DNA of 64,000 nucleotides from NCBI RefSeq assembly GCF_014203535.1, contig NZ_JACHJI010000001.1, positions 124,001-188,000 on the forward strand, in the 5' to 3' direction. Every line of letters begins with the position of its first letter. Positions within the stretch are counted from its first letter, which is position 1. The notes beneath the pieces were generated by a model, which saw nothing but the letters and a program-made list of their open reading frames with translations, had not been told where the DNA came from and did not search any database. The translations under genes and the position numbers were made by a program. This stretch comes from Streptomyces griseomycini (GTDB taxonomy: Bacteria; Actinomycetota; Actinomycetes; Streptomycetales; Streptomycetaceae). Shown piece by piece: positions 24,487-32,596 of the stretch.

Positions 24487-25196
24487 GCGGGGTTCCTCCC
24501 GGACGTGCTTGCAGATGCGTGGTGGGAAATCTTGGGGATGAACGTCGTGCAGACGCCGTCGCCGTGCGCGATGGTCGCCAGCCGCTGCACATGCGTACCG
24601 AGAAGCTCGGCGAAAAATTCCGTCTCGGCCTCGCACAGCTGCGGGAACTTCTCGGCGGCGTGGGCGACCGGGCAGTGGTGCTGGCACAGCTGCTCGCCGA
24701 CCGGTGCGCTGCGCGCCGTCGCAGCGTACCCGTCCGCGCTCAGGGCCTTGGCCAGGGCTTCCGTCCGCTCCTCGGGGGCCGCGGCCTCGACCGCCCTGCG
24801 GTAGGCGTCCGCCTGCGCGGCGATCCTGGCGCGGGCGAAGGCGGCGACCGCCTCGTCCCCGCCCTCGCGCTCGGCGATCCAGCGCATCGCGTCCACCGCG
24901 AGCTTGTCGTAGGACTGGTCGAAGGCGTCCCGCCCGCAGTCGGTGAGGGCGAACACCTTCGCCGGGCGGCCGCGCGTGCGCGCGCCGTAGACCCGCCGCT
25001 CGCGGGCCTCCACGACGTTGTCCGCGGCCAGCGCGTCCAGGTGCCGGCGGACGGCCGCCTGCGTGAGCCCGAGCCGCTCGGCCAGTTCGGCGACGGTCGA
25101 CGGGCCGTGGTCCAGGATGGAGCGGGCGACCCGGTTGCGGGTGGACCGCTCTCCGGTCGCCAGTTCCTCGTGGGAAGCCTCGCCAACGTTTTTCAC
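24483..25196 (-). CDS. sufR: SufR-type Fe-S-sensing repressor of the suf operon
   Basis: This 237-residue DeoR/ArsR-like winged-helix regulator has its helix-turn-helix at about residues 30-60 ([20 protein letters not shown]). C-terminal cysteines in [12 protein letters not shown] and QLCEAE match the [4Fe-4S] ligands of SufR. With its cluster it represses suf; apo-SufR releases it. GTG 25196 is chosen because the N-terminus matches what I recall of Streptomyces SufR. The palindrome overlaps this start, which suggests a leaderless transcript. The frame is open upstream to 25268, which is a less likely start. Confidence 0.92.
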   Translation of the reverse strand: MKNVGEASHEELATGERSTRNRVARSILDHGPSTVAELAERLGLTQAAVRRHLDALAADNVVEARERRVYGARTRGRPAKVFALTDCGRDAFDQSYDKLAVDAMRWIAEREGGDEAVAAFARARIAAQADAYRRAVEAAAPEERTEALAKALSADGYAATARSAPVGEQLCQHHCPVAHAAEKFPQLCEAETEFFAELLGTHVQRLATIAHGDGVCTTFIPKISHHASASTSGRNPA

Positions 25197-25209
25197 AACG
25201 CCATTGTTG
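25196..25209. promoter_or_regulatory. SufR operator (CAAC-N6-GTTG)
   Basis: CAACGCCATTGTTG fits the CAAC-N6-GTTG palindrome that I recall being reported for SufR in Streptomyces. It abuts the sufR GTG start, so binding would cover the transcription start. Confidence 0.75.
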
Positions 25210-25268
25210 CGTAATTCGTCCGAGCCGGGCAAGCCGCGCCCGGACGGCCCCACGGTGCGCTGCGTCAC

Positions 25269-25282
25269 TTAGGCAAACCTAA
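25269..25282. promoter_or_regulatory. Iron-box-like site (DmdR/DtxR type) near the suf promoter
   Basis: TTAGGCAAACCTAA matches 13 of 14 positions of the right part of the 19-bp iron box ending TTAGGCTAACCTAA. The outer 5 bp on the left do not match. It lies about 75 nt upstream of sufR and 76 nt upstream of the divergent AAC(3)-like gene. Confidence 0.45.
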
Positions 25283-25357
25283 GGTGACCTGCGGGAACGA
25301 TCTTCGGTCGATCAATTCGATGGCGCCCTGCGGTGGCGTCCGGGAGACTCACGGACC

Positions 25358-26170
25358 ATGTCCGCAGCCCTTCCCACCGGTCCTCTCGTCACCCGGGACA
25401 GCCTCGCCGCGCAGCTGCGCGAGCTCGGCGTGCGGCCGGGCGAGACCCTCCTCGTGCACTCCTCGCTCAGCTCCCTGGGCTGGGTCAACGGCGGCCCGGT
25501 CACGGTCGTCGGGGCGCTGCTCGACGCGCTCGGCCCGGACGGCACGCTGGTGGTACCCGCCCAGTCCGGCCACCTCTCCGACCCGGCGCTGTGGCGGGCG
25601 CCGGCCGTACCCGAGGAGTGGTGGGGCGCCATCCGGGCCACCATGCCCGCGTACGACCCGCTGACCACGCCCACGCGGGGGGTGGGGGTGGTCCCGGAGA
25701 CCGTGCGGACCTGGCCGGGCGCCCTGCGCAGCGCGCACCCCCAGACGTCGTTCGCGGCGGTGGGCCCGCGGTCCGCCGAGGTCGTCGCCGGGCACGCGAC
25801 CGACTGCCGGCTCGGGGAGCGCAGCCCGCTGGCCGTCCTGGAGCGGATCGGCGCGCGGGTGCTGCTGCTCGGGGCCGGATACGACAGCTGCACCGCCTTC
25901 CACCTCGCCGAGTACCGCGTCCCCGCCCCGCGCGTCGAGGTGGGCCGGCCCGGTCCCGACGGCTGGGAGACGGTGACCGAGGTGTCGATCTCCTCCGAGC
26001 GGTTCGACGAACTCGGGCACGACTTCGAGCGGGACCGTCCCGTGGCGCACGGCCGGGCCGGGGCGGCCGGGGCACGGCTGTTCCCGCTGGCGGACGCGGT
26101 GGCGTACGCCGAGCGGTGGCTGGAGCTGCACCGCCCCCGGGCGGAGGAGTTCGAGAACCCCGCGGTCTGA
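25358..26170 (+). CDS. AAC(3)-family N-acetyltransferase
   Basis: This 270-residue member of the aminoglycoside 3-N-acetyltransferase (antibiotic_NAT) family has LLVHSSLSSLGWVNGG near residue 30, PAQSGHLSDP, and an AVLERIGARVLLLGAGYDSC core. Family members acetylate aminoglycosides with acetyl-CoA, but chromosomal streptomycete copies are often of unknown substrate. It should not be read as a proven resistance gene. It is divergent from suf and is followed 31 nt later by an ABC exporter. Confidence 0.88.
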   Translation: MSAALPTGPLVTRDSLAAQLRELGVRPGETLLVHSSLSSLGWVNGGPVTVVGALLDALGPDGTLVVPAQSGHLSDPALWRAPAVPEEWWGAIRATMPAYDPLTTPTRGVGVVPETVRTWPGALRSAHPQTSFAAVGPRSAEVVAGHATDCRLGERSPLAVLERIGARVLLLGAGYDSCTAFHLAEYRVPAPRVEVGRPGPDGWETVTEVSISSERFDELGHDFERDRPVAHGRAGAAGARLFPLADAVAYAERWLELHRPRAEEFENPAV

Positions 26171-26201
26171 GGCGCCCGCCGCCTCCCTAGACTCGTGACC
26201 C

Positions 26202-27125
26202 ATGCGAAGTGAGCCCGTGGTCCAGGTCCAGGCCCTGGTGAAGCGGTACGGAACGAAGACCGCGGTGGACGGCCTCGACCTGGTGGCCCGGCAGGGCGTG
26301 ACCGCCGTGCTCGGTCCCAACGGGGCGGGCAAGACGACCACGGTCGAGACCTGCGAGGGGTACCGGCGGCCGGACTCCGGCACGGTGCGCGTCCTGGGCC
26401 TCGACCCGGTGCGGGACTCGGCGGCGCTGCGGCCCCGCGTCGGCGTGATGCTCCAGTCCGGCGGCGTCTACTCGGGCGCACGGGCGGACGAGATGCTCCG
26501 GCACGTGGCGAGGCTGCACGCGCATCCGCTGGACGTGGACGCGCTGATCGAGCGGCTCGGGCTCGGCTCCTGCGGCCGCACGGCGTACCGGCGGCTCTCC
26601 GGCGGCCAGCAGCAGCGGCTCGCGCTGGCGATGGCCGTGGTCGGACGTCCCGAGCTGGTGTTCCTGGACGAGCCGACGGCCGGTCTCGACCCGCAGGCCC
26701 GCCGCGCCACCTGGGACCTCGTGCGGGACCTGCGCGCCGACGGCGTCTCCGTGATCCTCACCACCCACTACATGGACGAGGCCGAACAGCTCGCCGACGA
26801 CGTCGCGATCATCGACGCCGGCCGGGTCATCGCCCAGGGCTCCCCCGAGGAGCTGTGCAGGGGCGGCGCCGAGAACACGCTCCGCTTCACCGGCCGTCCC
26901 GGTCTGGACGTGGCCTCGCTGCTCAAGGCCCTGCCCGCCGACTCCTCCGCCGACGAACCGGTGCCGGGCTCGTACCGGGTCGTCGGCAAGGTGGACCCGC
27001 AGCTGCTCGCCACGGTCACCTCCTGGTGCGCCCAGCACGGGGTGATGCCGGACCGGATCTCGGTGGAGCGGCACACCCTCGAAGACGTCTTCCTGGAGCT
27101 GACCGGCAAGGAGCTGCGCTCGTGA
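26202..27125 (+). CDS. ABC-2 type exporter ATPase
   Basis: This 307-residue drug/polymer-exporter ATPase (DrrA/CcmA group) has Walker A GPNGAGKTTT, signature LSGGQQQRLALA, Walker B LVFLDEPTAGLDPQ and switch histidine in LTTHYMDEAE. The C-terminal ~90 residues form the DrrA-like extension. The stop overlaps the permease start (GTGA), so the two form a two-component exporter of unknown substrate. Confidence 0.94.
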   Translation: MRSEPVVQVQALVKRYGTKTAVDGLDLVARQGVTAVLGPNGAGKTTTVETCEGYRRPDSGTVRVLGLDPVRDSAALRPRVGVMLQSGGVYSGARADEMLRHVARLHAHPLDVDALIERLGLGSCGRTAYRRLSGGQQQRLALAMAVVGRPELVFLDEPTAGLDPQARRATWDLVRDLRADGVSVILTTHYMDEAEQLADDVAIIDAGRVIAQGSPEELCRGGAENTLRFTGRPGLDVASLLKALPADSSADEPVPGSYRVVGKVDPQLLATVTSWCAQHGVMPDRISVERHTLEDVFLELTGKELRS

Positions 27126-27892
27126 CGACCACCGGCACCTACTCACCGAAGCCGGGTGCGGCACCGCTCCCCCGCATGATCGCCGCGCAGGCCGTGCTCG
27201 AGACGAAGATGCTGCTGCGCAACGGCGAGCAGCTGCTGCTGACGGTGGTCATCCCCACGCTGCTGCTGGTGCTCTTCAGCACCGTGGACGTCGTGGACAC
27301 CGGCGAGGGCGAGACGGTGGACTTCCTCGCCCCGGGCGTCCTGGCGCTCGCCGTGATGTCGACGGCGTTCACCGGGCAGGCCATCGCGACCGGCTTCGAG
27401 CGCCGGTACGGGGTGCTGAAGCGGCTGGCCTCGTCCCCGCTGCCGCGCTGGGGACTGATGACCGCGAAGACGCTGTCCGTGCTGGTCACCGAGGTCCTCC
27501 AGGTGGCCCTGGTCACGGTGATCGCCCTCGTGCTCGGCTGGTCGCCGCAGGGCGACCCGTTCACGGTGTTCCTGCTGCTGGTGCTGGGCACGGCCGCCTT
27601 CTCCGGGCTCGGCCTGCTGATGGCGGGCACCCTGAAGGCCGAGGCGACGCTCGCCGCCGCCAACCTGGTGTTCCTGCTGCTGCTCGTCGGCGGCGGAGTG
27701 GTCGTGCCGCTGGACAGGTTCCCGGACGCGGCCCGGGACGTGCTCGGCCTGCTGCCGATCTCCGCGCTGTCGGAGGGACTGCGGGACGTGCTCCGGCACG
27801 GGGCCGGGGTGCCGTGGGACGACCTCGGGATCCTCGCCGTCTGGGCGGTCGCGGGTCTCGCCGCGGCCGGGAAGCTCTTCCGCTGGGAATGA
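27122..27892 (+). CDS. ABC-2 type exporter permease
   Basis: This 256-residue integral membrane protein has six predicted helices and the ABC-2 motif around VMSTAFTGQAIATGFERRYG followed by VLKRLASSPLPRW. The GTG start at 27122 overlaps the ATPase stop. Its neighbour downstream is ctaA, but no haem link can be shown. Confidence 0.92.
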   Translation: MTTTGTYSPKPGAAPLPRMIAAQAVLETKMLLRNGEQLLLTVVIPTLLLVLFSTVDVVDTGEGETVDFLAPGVLALAVMSTAFTGQAIATGFERRYGVLKRLASSPLPRWGLMTAKTLSVLVTEVLQVALVTVIALVLGWSPQGDPFTVFLLLVLGTAAFSGLGLLMAGTLKAEATLAAANLVFLLLLVGGGVVVPLDRFPDAARDVLGLLPISALSEGLRDVLRHGAGVPWDDLGILAVWAVAGLAAAGKLFRWE

Positions 27893-27946
27893 GCACCGGG
27901 AAAGCACCGTGAGCGACCCTCGTGAAAGCATGCACAAGCGGCGTCC

Positions 27947-27959
27947 TACGATGGGACGC
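27947..27959 (+). promoter_or_regulatory. Leaderless promoter element of ctaA
   Basis: TACGAT (27947-27952) lies exactly 7 nt before GTG 27960, the spacing expected if transcription starts at the start codon. This decides the ctaA start in favour of 27960 over the upstream GTG/ATG codons. Confidence 0.55.
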
Positions 27960-28982
27960 GTGCCAAACGTGACCCGCGCCGACGCCCAGGCGGCCGTGCG
28001 CAACCCCCTCGCCTTCATCGCCGCACGCTGGACCCCGGCCCCCCGGACGGTCCGGCGGGCGGCCCTCGCCGCGCTCGTCATGTCGGTGGTCATCGTGGTC
28101 ACCGGCGGTGCCGTACGGCTGACCGGCTCGGGCCTGGGCTGCCCGACCTGGCCCAAGTGCACCGAGGACTCGCTCACCACGACCAGCGAGATGGGCCTGC
28201 ACGGCGTCATCGAGTTCGGCAACCGCCTGCTGACCTACGTGCTGTGCGCCGCCGTCGGCTGGGCGATCATCGCCGCGCGCTCCCAGAAGCCGTACCGGCG
28301 TGACCTCACCCGGCTGGGCTGGGCCCAGTTCTGGATCGTGATGAGCAACGCCGTCCTCGGCGGCATCGTCGTGCTCGTCGGCCTCAACCCGTACACCGTG
28401 GCGGCCCACTTCGTGGCGACCGCGGCGCTCATCGCCGTGGCCACCGTGATGTGGCACCGCACCCGGGAGGGCGACGCCGCACCGCGCCCCCTGGCCGGCA
28501 GGGCCGTCCGGCAGTTGGTGTGGGTGCTGACCGCCGTCTCCGTGCTGCTCATCCTGGTCGGCACGGTGGTCACCGGCGCCGGCCCGCACGCGGGCGACTC
28601 CAGCGAGGTCCCGCGGATGCCGGTCGACTGGGAGACGGTCAGCAAGGTGCACGCCGTGCTGGCGTGGATCGTGGTGACGCTGACCTTCGCCCTGTGGTTC
28701 GTCCTCAAGGCGGTCGACGCCCCCGAGGGCCCGCTGAACCGCACCCGCGAGCTGTTCCTGATCCTGCTCGCGCAGGGGGCGATCGGTTACGTGCAGTACT
28801 TCACGGACCTCCCCGAGGTCCTGGTCGGCCTGCACATGTTCGGCTCGAGCGTGATGTGGATCTGGGTGATCCGGGTCCTGCTGTCGCTGCGCGAGCGGCC
28901 GGAGGCGGACGTGCCCGGCCCGGCGGCGCCCGCGGCTCAGCCGTCCCGCGCGACGAGCGCGTCGATCGCCGCTCCCAGGTAG
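27960..28982 (+). CDS. ctaA: Haem A synthase (COX15/CtaA family)
   Basis: This 340-residue membrane enzyme oxidises haem O to haem A for aa3-type cytochrome oxidase. It has eight predicted helices in two four-helix halves, with the haem-ligand histidines in GLHGVIEFGN, AAHFVATAA, SKVHAVLAW and VGLHMFGSSV, and the extracytoplasmic CPTWPKC cysteine pair. In-frame starts exist at 27909, 27930 and 27951; 27960 (MPNVTRADAQ) is preferred for promoter spacing. Its last 46 nt overlap the convergent nucleotidyltransferase gene. ctaB lies 3 kb away. Confidence 0.93.
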   Translation: MPNVTRADAQAAVRNPLAFIAARWTPAPRTVRRAALAALVMSVVIVVTGGAVRLTGSGLGCPTWPKCTEDSLTTTSEMGLHGVIEFGNRLLTYVLCAAVGWAIIAARSQKPYRRDLTRLGWAQFWIVMSNAVLGGIVVLVGLNPYTVAAHFVATAALIAVATVMWHRTREGDAAPRPLAGRAVRQLVWVLTAVSVLLILVGTVVTGAGPHAGDSSEVPRMPVDWETVSKVHAVLAWIVVTLTFALWFVLKAVDAPEGPLNRTRELFLILLAQGAIGYVQYFTDLPEVLVGLHMFGSSVMWIWVIRVLLSLRERPEADVPGPAAPAAQPSRATSASIAAPR

Positions 28983-29674
28983 TCCCGGGTCAGCCGGGCC
29001 CGGCGTGCGGTCCACCCCTCGGCCGGCGGCGCGGGATCGCCGTAGCGCCTGCTCCTGACGTCCTCGACGACCTCGACGGGCGCGCCGAGGCCGGGCAGTG
29101 CCTCCAGGGCCTCCCGCTTGGAGATCAGCCGGCCCTCGCGCAGGGTGACGGTGGCGCGCGCGAAGGTCAGCAGGCCCAGGTCGACCCACACGTCCCGCTC
29201 CCACAGAGCGGCCCGGTCCACCGCCGGCCGCCAGAAGTCGCGCTGGTCGCGCACCACGAACGCGGCGAGTTCGCCGTCCGGCACCGGCGGCAGCACGTCC
29301 GCGGGCGGCGCCCCGTGCAGGACGCGCCCGAAGGTGTGCAGCTCGCTCCGGGTGACCGGGGTGACCGGCCGTGCGAACAGCCGCTCGTGCGCCCAGGTGA
29401 GGTGGCGCCGCTCGGCGCCCGCCGCGGTGTCCGGCGTCAGGTAGGTGCAGTGCAGCCGGTCGGCGAGCGGCTCGGCCCGCAGCCGGGCGTGCAGCAGCGC
29501 CACCCGCCACACCGTCCGGGCCGTGATCGGGTGGTCCAGGACCGCGATCAGGTCCAGGTCGCTGCGGCCCTCCCGGTAGTCGCCGCCGGCCAGTGAGCCG
29601 TGCGCCCAGACGGCGACGGGGGCGAGCGGTGCGAGGCCGGTGAGGAAGCGGTCGAGCAGGGTGTCGGTCGGCAT
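28937..29674 (-). CDS. Nucleotidyltransferase-domain protein (AadA-like)
   Basis: This 245-residue protein has the polymerase-beta-type nucleotidyltransferase signature HGSLAGGDYREGRSDLDLIA (GS...DxD) near residues 25-45 and a helical C-terminal half. The layout resembles aminoglycoside adenylyltransferases and DUF4111 proteins, but the substrate is unknown. The 3' end overlaps ctaA by 46 nt in antisense orientation, an unusually long overlap for two real genes. Confidence 0.75.
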   Translation of the reverse strand: MPTDTLLDRFLTGLAPLAPVAVWAHGSLAGGDYREGRSDLDLIAVLDHPITARTVWRVALLHARLRAEPLADRLHCTYLTPDTAAGAERRHLTWAHERLFARPVTPVTRSELHTFGRVLHGAPPADVLPPVPDGELAAFVVRDQRDFWRPAVDRAALWERDVWVDLGLLTFARATVTLREGRLISKREALEALPGLGAPVEVVEDVRSRRYGDPAPPAEGWTARRARLTRDYLGAAIDALVARDG

Positions 29675-29692
29675 ACGACCGGTCTTCCCGCC

Positions 29693-30799
29693 TCACCCCA
29701 GCCCGTACACCCTGCCCGCGTTCCCCGCGGCGATCATTCCGCCCACCCGCTGCGCGTCCGCCGGTGCCCACGCGCCCTCCGCCACCCAGGTGCCGAGCAC
29801 CCGGCCGAGCGCCTCGCGGAACAGCCGGGCCCCGACGACGTGCAGCTCGGGCAGACCCCGGGCGCCGGTGGAGAAGAGGATCTTGCCGAAGGGAGCGAGT
29901 TCCAGGAGCTCCGCGAGGACGGTCGCCGCACGGGCGCCGGTGCGTACGAGCGCGGCGCCGGAGTCGGCGTAGACGTGCGGGAAGACGCCCGCGAGGTGGG
30001 CGGCGTGGCGGTGGTACGGGTAGCCGTGCAGCAGCACGAGGTCGGTGCCGAGGCCGGCGGTGGCCCGGACGAAGTCGGTCAGCAGCACGGGGTCGGCGCG
30101 GTCGACGCGGGCGCCCGGTGCGCCGAGCCCCGCGTGCAGCTGCAGGGGGCGGCCCGAGGCGACCGCGATCCACAGCAGGTGGCGCAGCAGCACCGGGTCG
30201 CTCAGCTCGTCCCCGACCCGACGGGCGGCCAGCCAGCGCCCGGCCGCGCCGCGCACCTCCCCCGGCCCGGGCGGTGCGGGGGCGAGGGCCAGCCCGTGCC
30301 GCAGGCCGGCGACGGAGGCGAAGGCGACGGCGTGCGCGGCGGCGCCGTGCACGGACTCGGCGAGGTTGGCGAGGAAGGACTCGACGGTGCCGGAGGTGTC
30401 GGCGACCTGTTCGGCCAGTTGCTCCAGGCGGACGATCTCGTGGGCGTCGGCGCCGGCGGACGCGGCCAGCTCGGCCGGACCGGTGAGGTCGCCGGGCAGG
30501 CCCGTGTCGACCAGGTAGGTGGTGATGCCGCTGCCGCGCAGCAGCCGGCGCCCCGCCTCGACGGCGCCCAGTTCGCGGCGCCGGGCGAGGTACCGCGCGG
30601 GCGGGCAGTACGGCTCCAGGCCGAGCAGGGGCGGGCACCAGCGGCGTACGGCGAACCCGGTCTGGGTGTCGAAGAGGGTGGTGCCCGGGGCGGGCGGGCC
30701 CTCGGTGCGGACCAGCTGGGCCTCGAAGGTGCCGAGGCCCAGCTCCGTGCGCAGTACGCCGTGGCAGTACTGGTCCACGAGGGACGGCGGGTCGATCAT
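29693..30799 (-). CDS. Amidohydrolase-family protein
   Basis: This 368-residue TIM-barrel amidohydrolase-2-like protein has an N-terminal VDQYCHGV and later QLHAGLGAPG and LLHGYPYHRHAAHLAGVFPH, which look like metal-binding histidine motifs. The arrangement resembles the amidohydrolase domain attached to some glutamine synthetase-like proteins (FluG). It is 18 nt upstream of the nucleotidyltransferase gene and probably in operon with it. The substrate is unknown. Confidence 0.8.
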   Translation of the reverse strand: MIDPPSLVDQYCHGVLRTELGLGTFEAQLVRTEGPPAPGTTLFDTQTGFAVRRWCPPLLGLEPYCPPARYLARRRELGAVEAGRRLLRGSGITTYLVDTGLPGDLTGPAELAASAGADAHEIVRLEQLAEQVADTSGTVESFLANLAESVHGAAAHAVAFASVAGLRHGLALAPAPPGPGEVRGAAGRWLAARRVGDELSDPVLLRHLLWIAVASGRPLQLHAGLGAPGARVDRADPVLLTDFVRATAGLGTDLVLLHGYPYHRHAAHLAGVFPHVYADSGAALVRTGARAATVLAELLELAPFGKILFSTGARGLPELHVVGARLFREALGRVLGTWVAEGAWAPADAQRVGGMIAAGNAGRVYGLG

Positions 30800-30878
30800 C
30801 CGGGGCTCCCCGTGTGGACGCTGTGCTGCCTACAGGTCCTAACGGGTGAACCGGTGAGTAGGTGTTGCGGTCGGCCGG

Positions 30879-31211
30879 TCAGTCGTTGGACGGGCCGCCC
30901 ACCTGGATGCCCGCCATGCGGCTCCACTCGTACGGGCCGGTCCTGACCTTGGCCGCGAACTCGCCGTCGAAGTCCTCGTGGACGGTGATGCCCGCCTTCT
31001 CGACCGCCTTCTCGGCGATCGCGTAGGAGGGCGCCACCAGGTCGCCCCAGTCGCCGTCCCCGCCGACGAGCACGATCCGGGCGCCGCGCTGGCCGAGGTA
31101 CGCGACCTGTCCCTCGGCGCCGCCGTGCGCCTCGGCGAAGCTGCTGATCTGCTGGGCGAGCCGGGCCGCCTTCTGCTCGGCCTTCGGGTCCACCTGCTGC
31201 GTGTCTGCCAT
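30879..31211 (-). CDS. Conserved small hypothetical protein
   Basis: This 110-residue soluble alpha/beta protein has segments EQKAARLAQQISSFAEAHGG and RGARIVLVGGDGDWGDLVAP and ends near MAGIQVGGPSND. I believe it is widespread in Streptomyces next to ctaB but know no function. The start at 31211 is supported by the leaderless promoter just upstream. No membrane helix or export signal is present. Confidence 0.8.
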   Translation of the reverse strand: MADTQQVDPKAEQKAARLAQQISSFAEAHGGAEGQVAYLGQRGARIVLVGGDGDWGDLVAPSYAIAEKAVEKAGITVHEDFDGEFAAKVRTGPYEWSRMAGIQVGGPSND

Positions 31212-31218
31212 GACCAGG

Positions 31219-31235
31219 ATGCTACCGACGGGTAG
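31219..31235 (-). promoter_or_regulatory. Leaderless promoter and small palindrome
   Basis: On the minus strand TAGCAT (31224-31219) ends 7 nt before the ATG at 31211, indicating a leaderless message. It overlaps an inverted repeat CTACC-CGTC-GGTAG (31235-31222) that could be an operator. Confidence 0.5.
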
Positions 31236-31244
31236 ATCGAACGG

Positions 31245-31289
31245 CGACGGGCGGGGTCCGTGGCCTTGGCCACTGGACCCCGCCCGTCG
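31245..31289. terminator. ctaB terminator
   Basis: CGACGGGCGGGGTCC (31245-31259) pairs perfectly with 31275-31289, and the interior GTGGCC-TT-GGCCAC continues the helix with one bulged T. It ends 15 nt from the ctaB stop. Confidence 0.88.
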
Positions 31290-31304
31290 GACGTCTCGGG
31301 GTGG

Positions 31305-32252
31305 TTACCGCAGGAAGGGGTCCACCGCGACCGCCACGAAGAGCAGCGACACATAGGTGATGGACCAGTGGAACAGGCGCATCTCCTTGAGCTTGGCGCC
31401 GGTCACCTCGGCCTTCGCCCGGTTCCGCAGCGCGTGCGCCTCCCACAGCCACCAGCCGCCCGCGGCCAGCGCGACCACCGTGTAGAACCAGCCGGTGTAG
31501 CCGAGCGGGGTCAGCAGCAGCGAGACCGCGACCATCACCCAGCTGTAGATCACGATCTGCTTGGCGACCGCCTTGTTGCCGGCGATGACCGGCAGCATCG
31601 GCACGCCCACGCGCGCGTAGTCGTCCTTCACCTTCATCGACAGCGGCCAGTAGTGCGGCGGCGTCCAGAAGAAGATGACCAGGAAGAGGATGACCGGGGC
31701 CCACGCCAGCGAGTTCGTCACCGCCGTCCAGCCGATCAGCACCGGCATGCAGCCCGCGATGCCGCCCCACACGATGTTCTGCGCCGTGCGCCGCTTGAGG
31801 ATCATCGTGTAGACGACGACGTAGAAGAGGAGCGCGCCGAGGGCGAGCCAGGCCGACAGCCAGTTGACGGTGAGGCCGAACAGCAGCGTCGACACGACCG
31901 CCAGGGTGATGCCGAAGGCCAGGCACTCGCGCGGGCTGACCATGCCGGTCACCAGCGGGCGCTGCGAGGTGCGGTCCATCAGCGCGTCGATGTCGCGGTC
32001 GATGTACATGTTGAGCGCGTTGGCGCCGCCCGCGGACAGGTAGCCGCCGACGCAGGTCAGCAGCACCAGCCCCAGGTCGGGCACACCCTGCTGCGCCAGG
32101 AACATCACCGGGACGGTGGTGATGAGCAGCAGCTCGATGATCCGCGGCTTGGTGAGAGCCACGAACGCCATGACACGCGCCCCGAACGGCCGATGGGCCG
32201 GGCTCTGGCTCGTCCCGAGCATTCCCGCTGGACGGGATTCAACGGCCGTCAC
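31305..32252 (-). CDS. ctaB: Protohaem IX farnesyltransferase (haem O synthase)
   Basis: This 315-residue UbiA-family prenyltransferase adds farnesyl to haem b. The Mg-diphosphate motif [18 protein letters not shown] and the second loop [15 protein letters not shown] are present, with about nine helices. GTG 32252 ([11 protein letters not shown]) is chosen; the ORF extends to 32351 but the extra residues are not family-like. It is divergent from tkt. Confidence 0.95.
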   Translation of the reverse strand: MTAVESRPAGMLGTSQSPAHRPFGARVMAFVALTKPRIIELLLITTVPVMFLAQQGVPDLGLVLLTCVGGYLSAGGANALNMYIDRDIDALMDRTSQRPLVTGMVSPRECLAFGITLAVVSTLLFGLTVNWLSAWLALGALLFYVVVYTMILKRRTAQNIVWGGIAGCMPVLIGWTAVTNSLAWAPVILFLVIFFWTPPHYWPLSMKVKDDYARVGVPMLPVIAGNKAVAKQIVIYSWVMVAVSLLLTPLGYTGWFYTVVALAAGGWWLWEAHALRNRAKAEVTGAKLKEMRLFHWSITYVSLLFVAVAVDPFLR

Positions 32253-32596
32253 GCACACCCCTACAGAGATCCCAGCGAGCCTCCGCGTGTGGGACGGCGG
32301 TAAGGGCTCGCGCGTACCACGCCACTCTAGACGTTGCCCAGACCCGGACATTCGCGGGGGTCGGGTCGTGTTGGGCGCCCCCCTCCGAGGTGCGCCCGGG
32401 AGCTCGATTGAGCACCCGGATGAGCGGCTCCGTATTCATCTGCCGAATGCGTGAACGACCCAGTCAGGAGGCGGATCCACGGGAGTTCCCACAGTCTGGA
32501 ATGACTCGAAAGAACGCACGTCCCACGGGGGTAGGCTCGACCCCGCCGGCGGGTAGTCGCCGGCATCCGACATGTGGAGAGGAGCCCTGACTCAGG
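32253..32596. promoter_or_regulatory. Divergent ctaB-tkt control region
   Basis: These 344 nt hold a TAGGCT -10-like element at 32532-32537 facing tkt and, in the tkt leader, a hairpin with 7-bp stem GCCGGCG/CGCCGGC (32545-32551, 32558-32564) and GGTAGT loop. AGGAG near 32578 is the likely tkt ribosome site. For ctaB, TAGGGG on the minus strand just before its GTG could be a leaderless -10. No further structure was recognised between about 32260 and 32500. Confidence 0.45.

Noticed and set aside
25358..26170. Acquired aminoglycoside resistance gene
   Set aside because: Base composition and context match the chromosome and there is no mobile element; intrinsic AAC(3)-like genes are common in actinomycetes.
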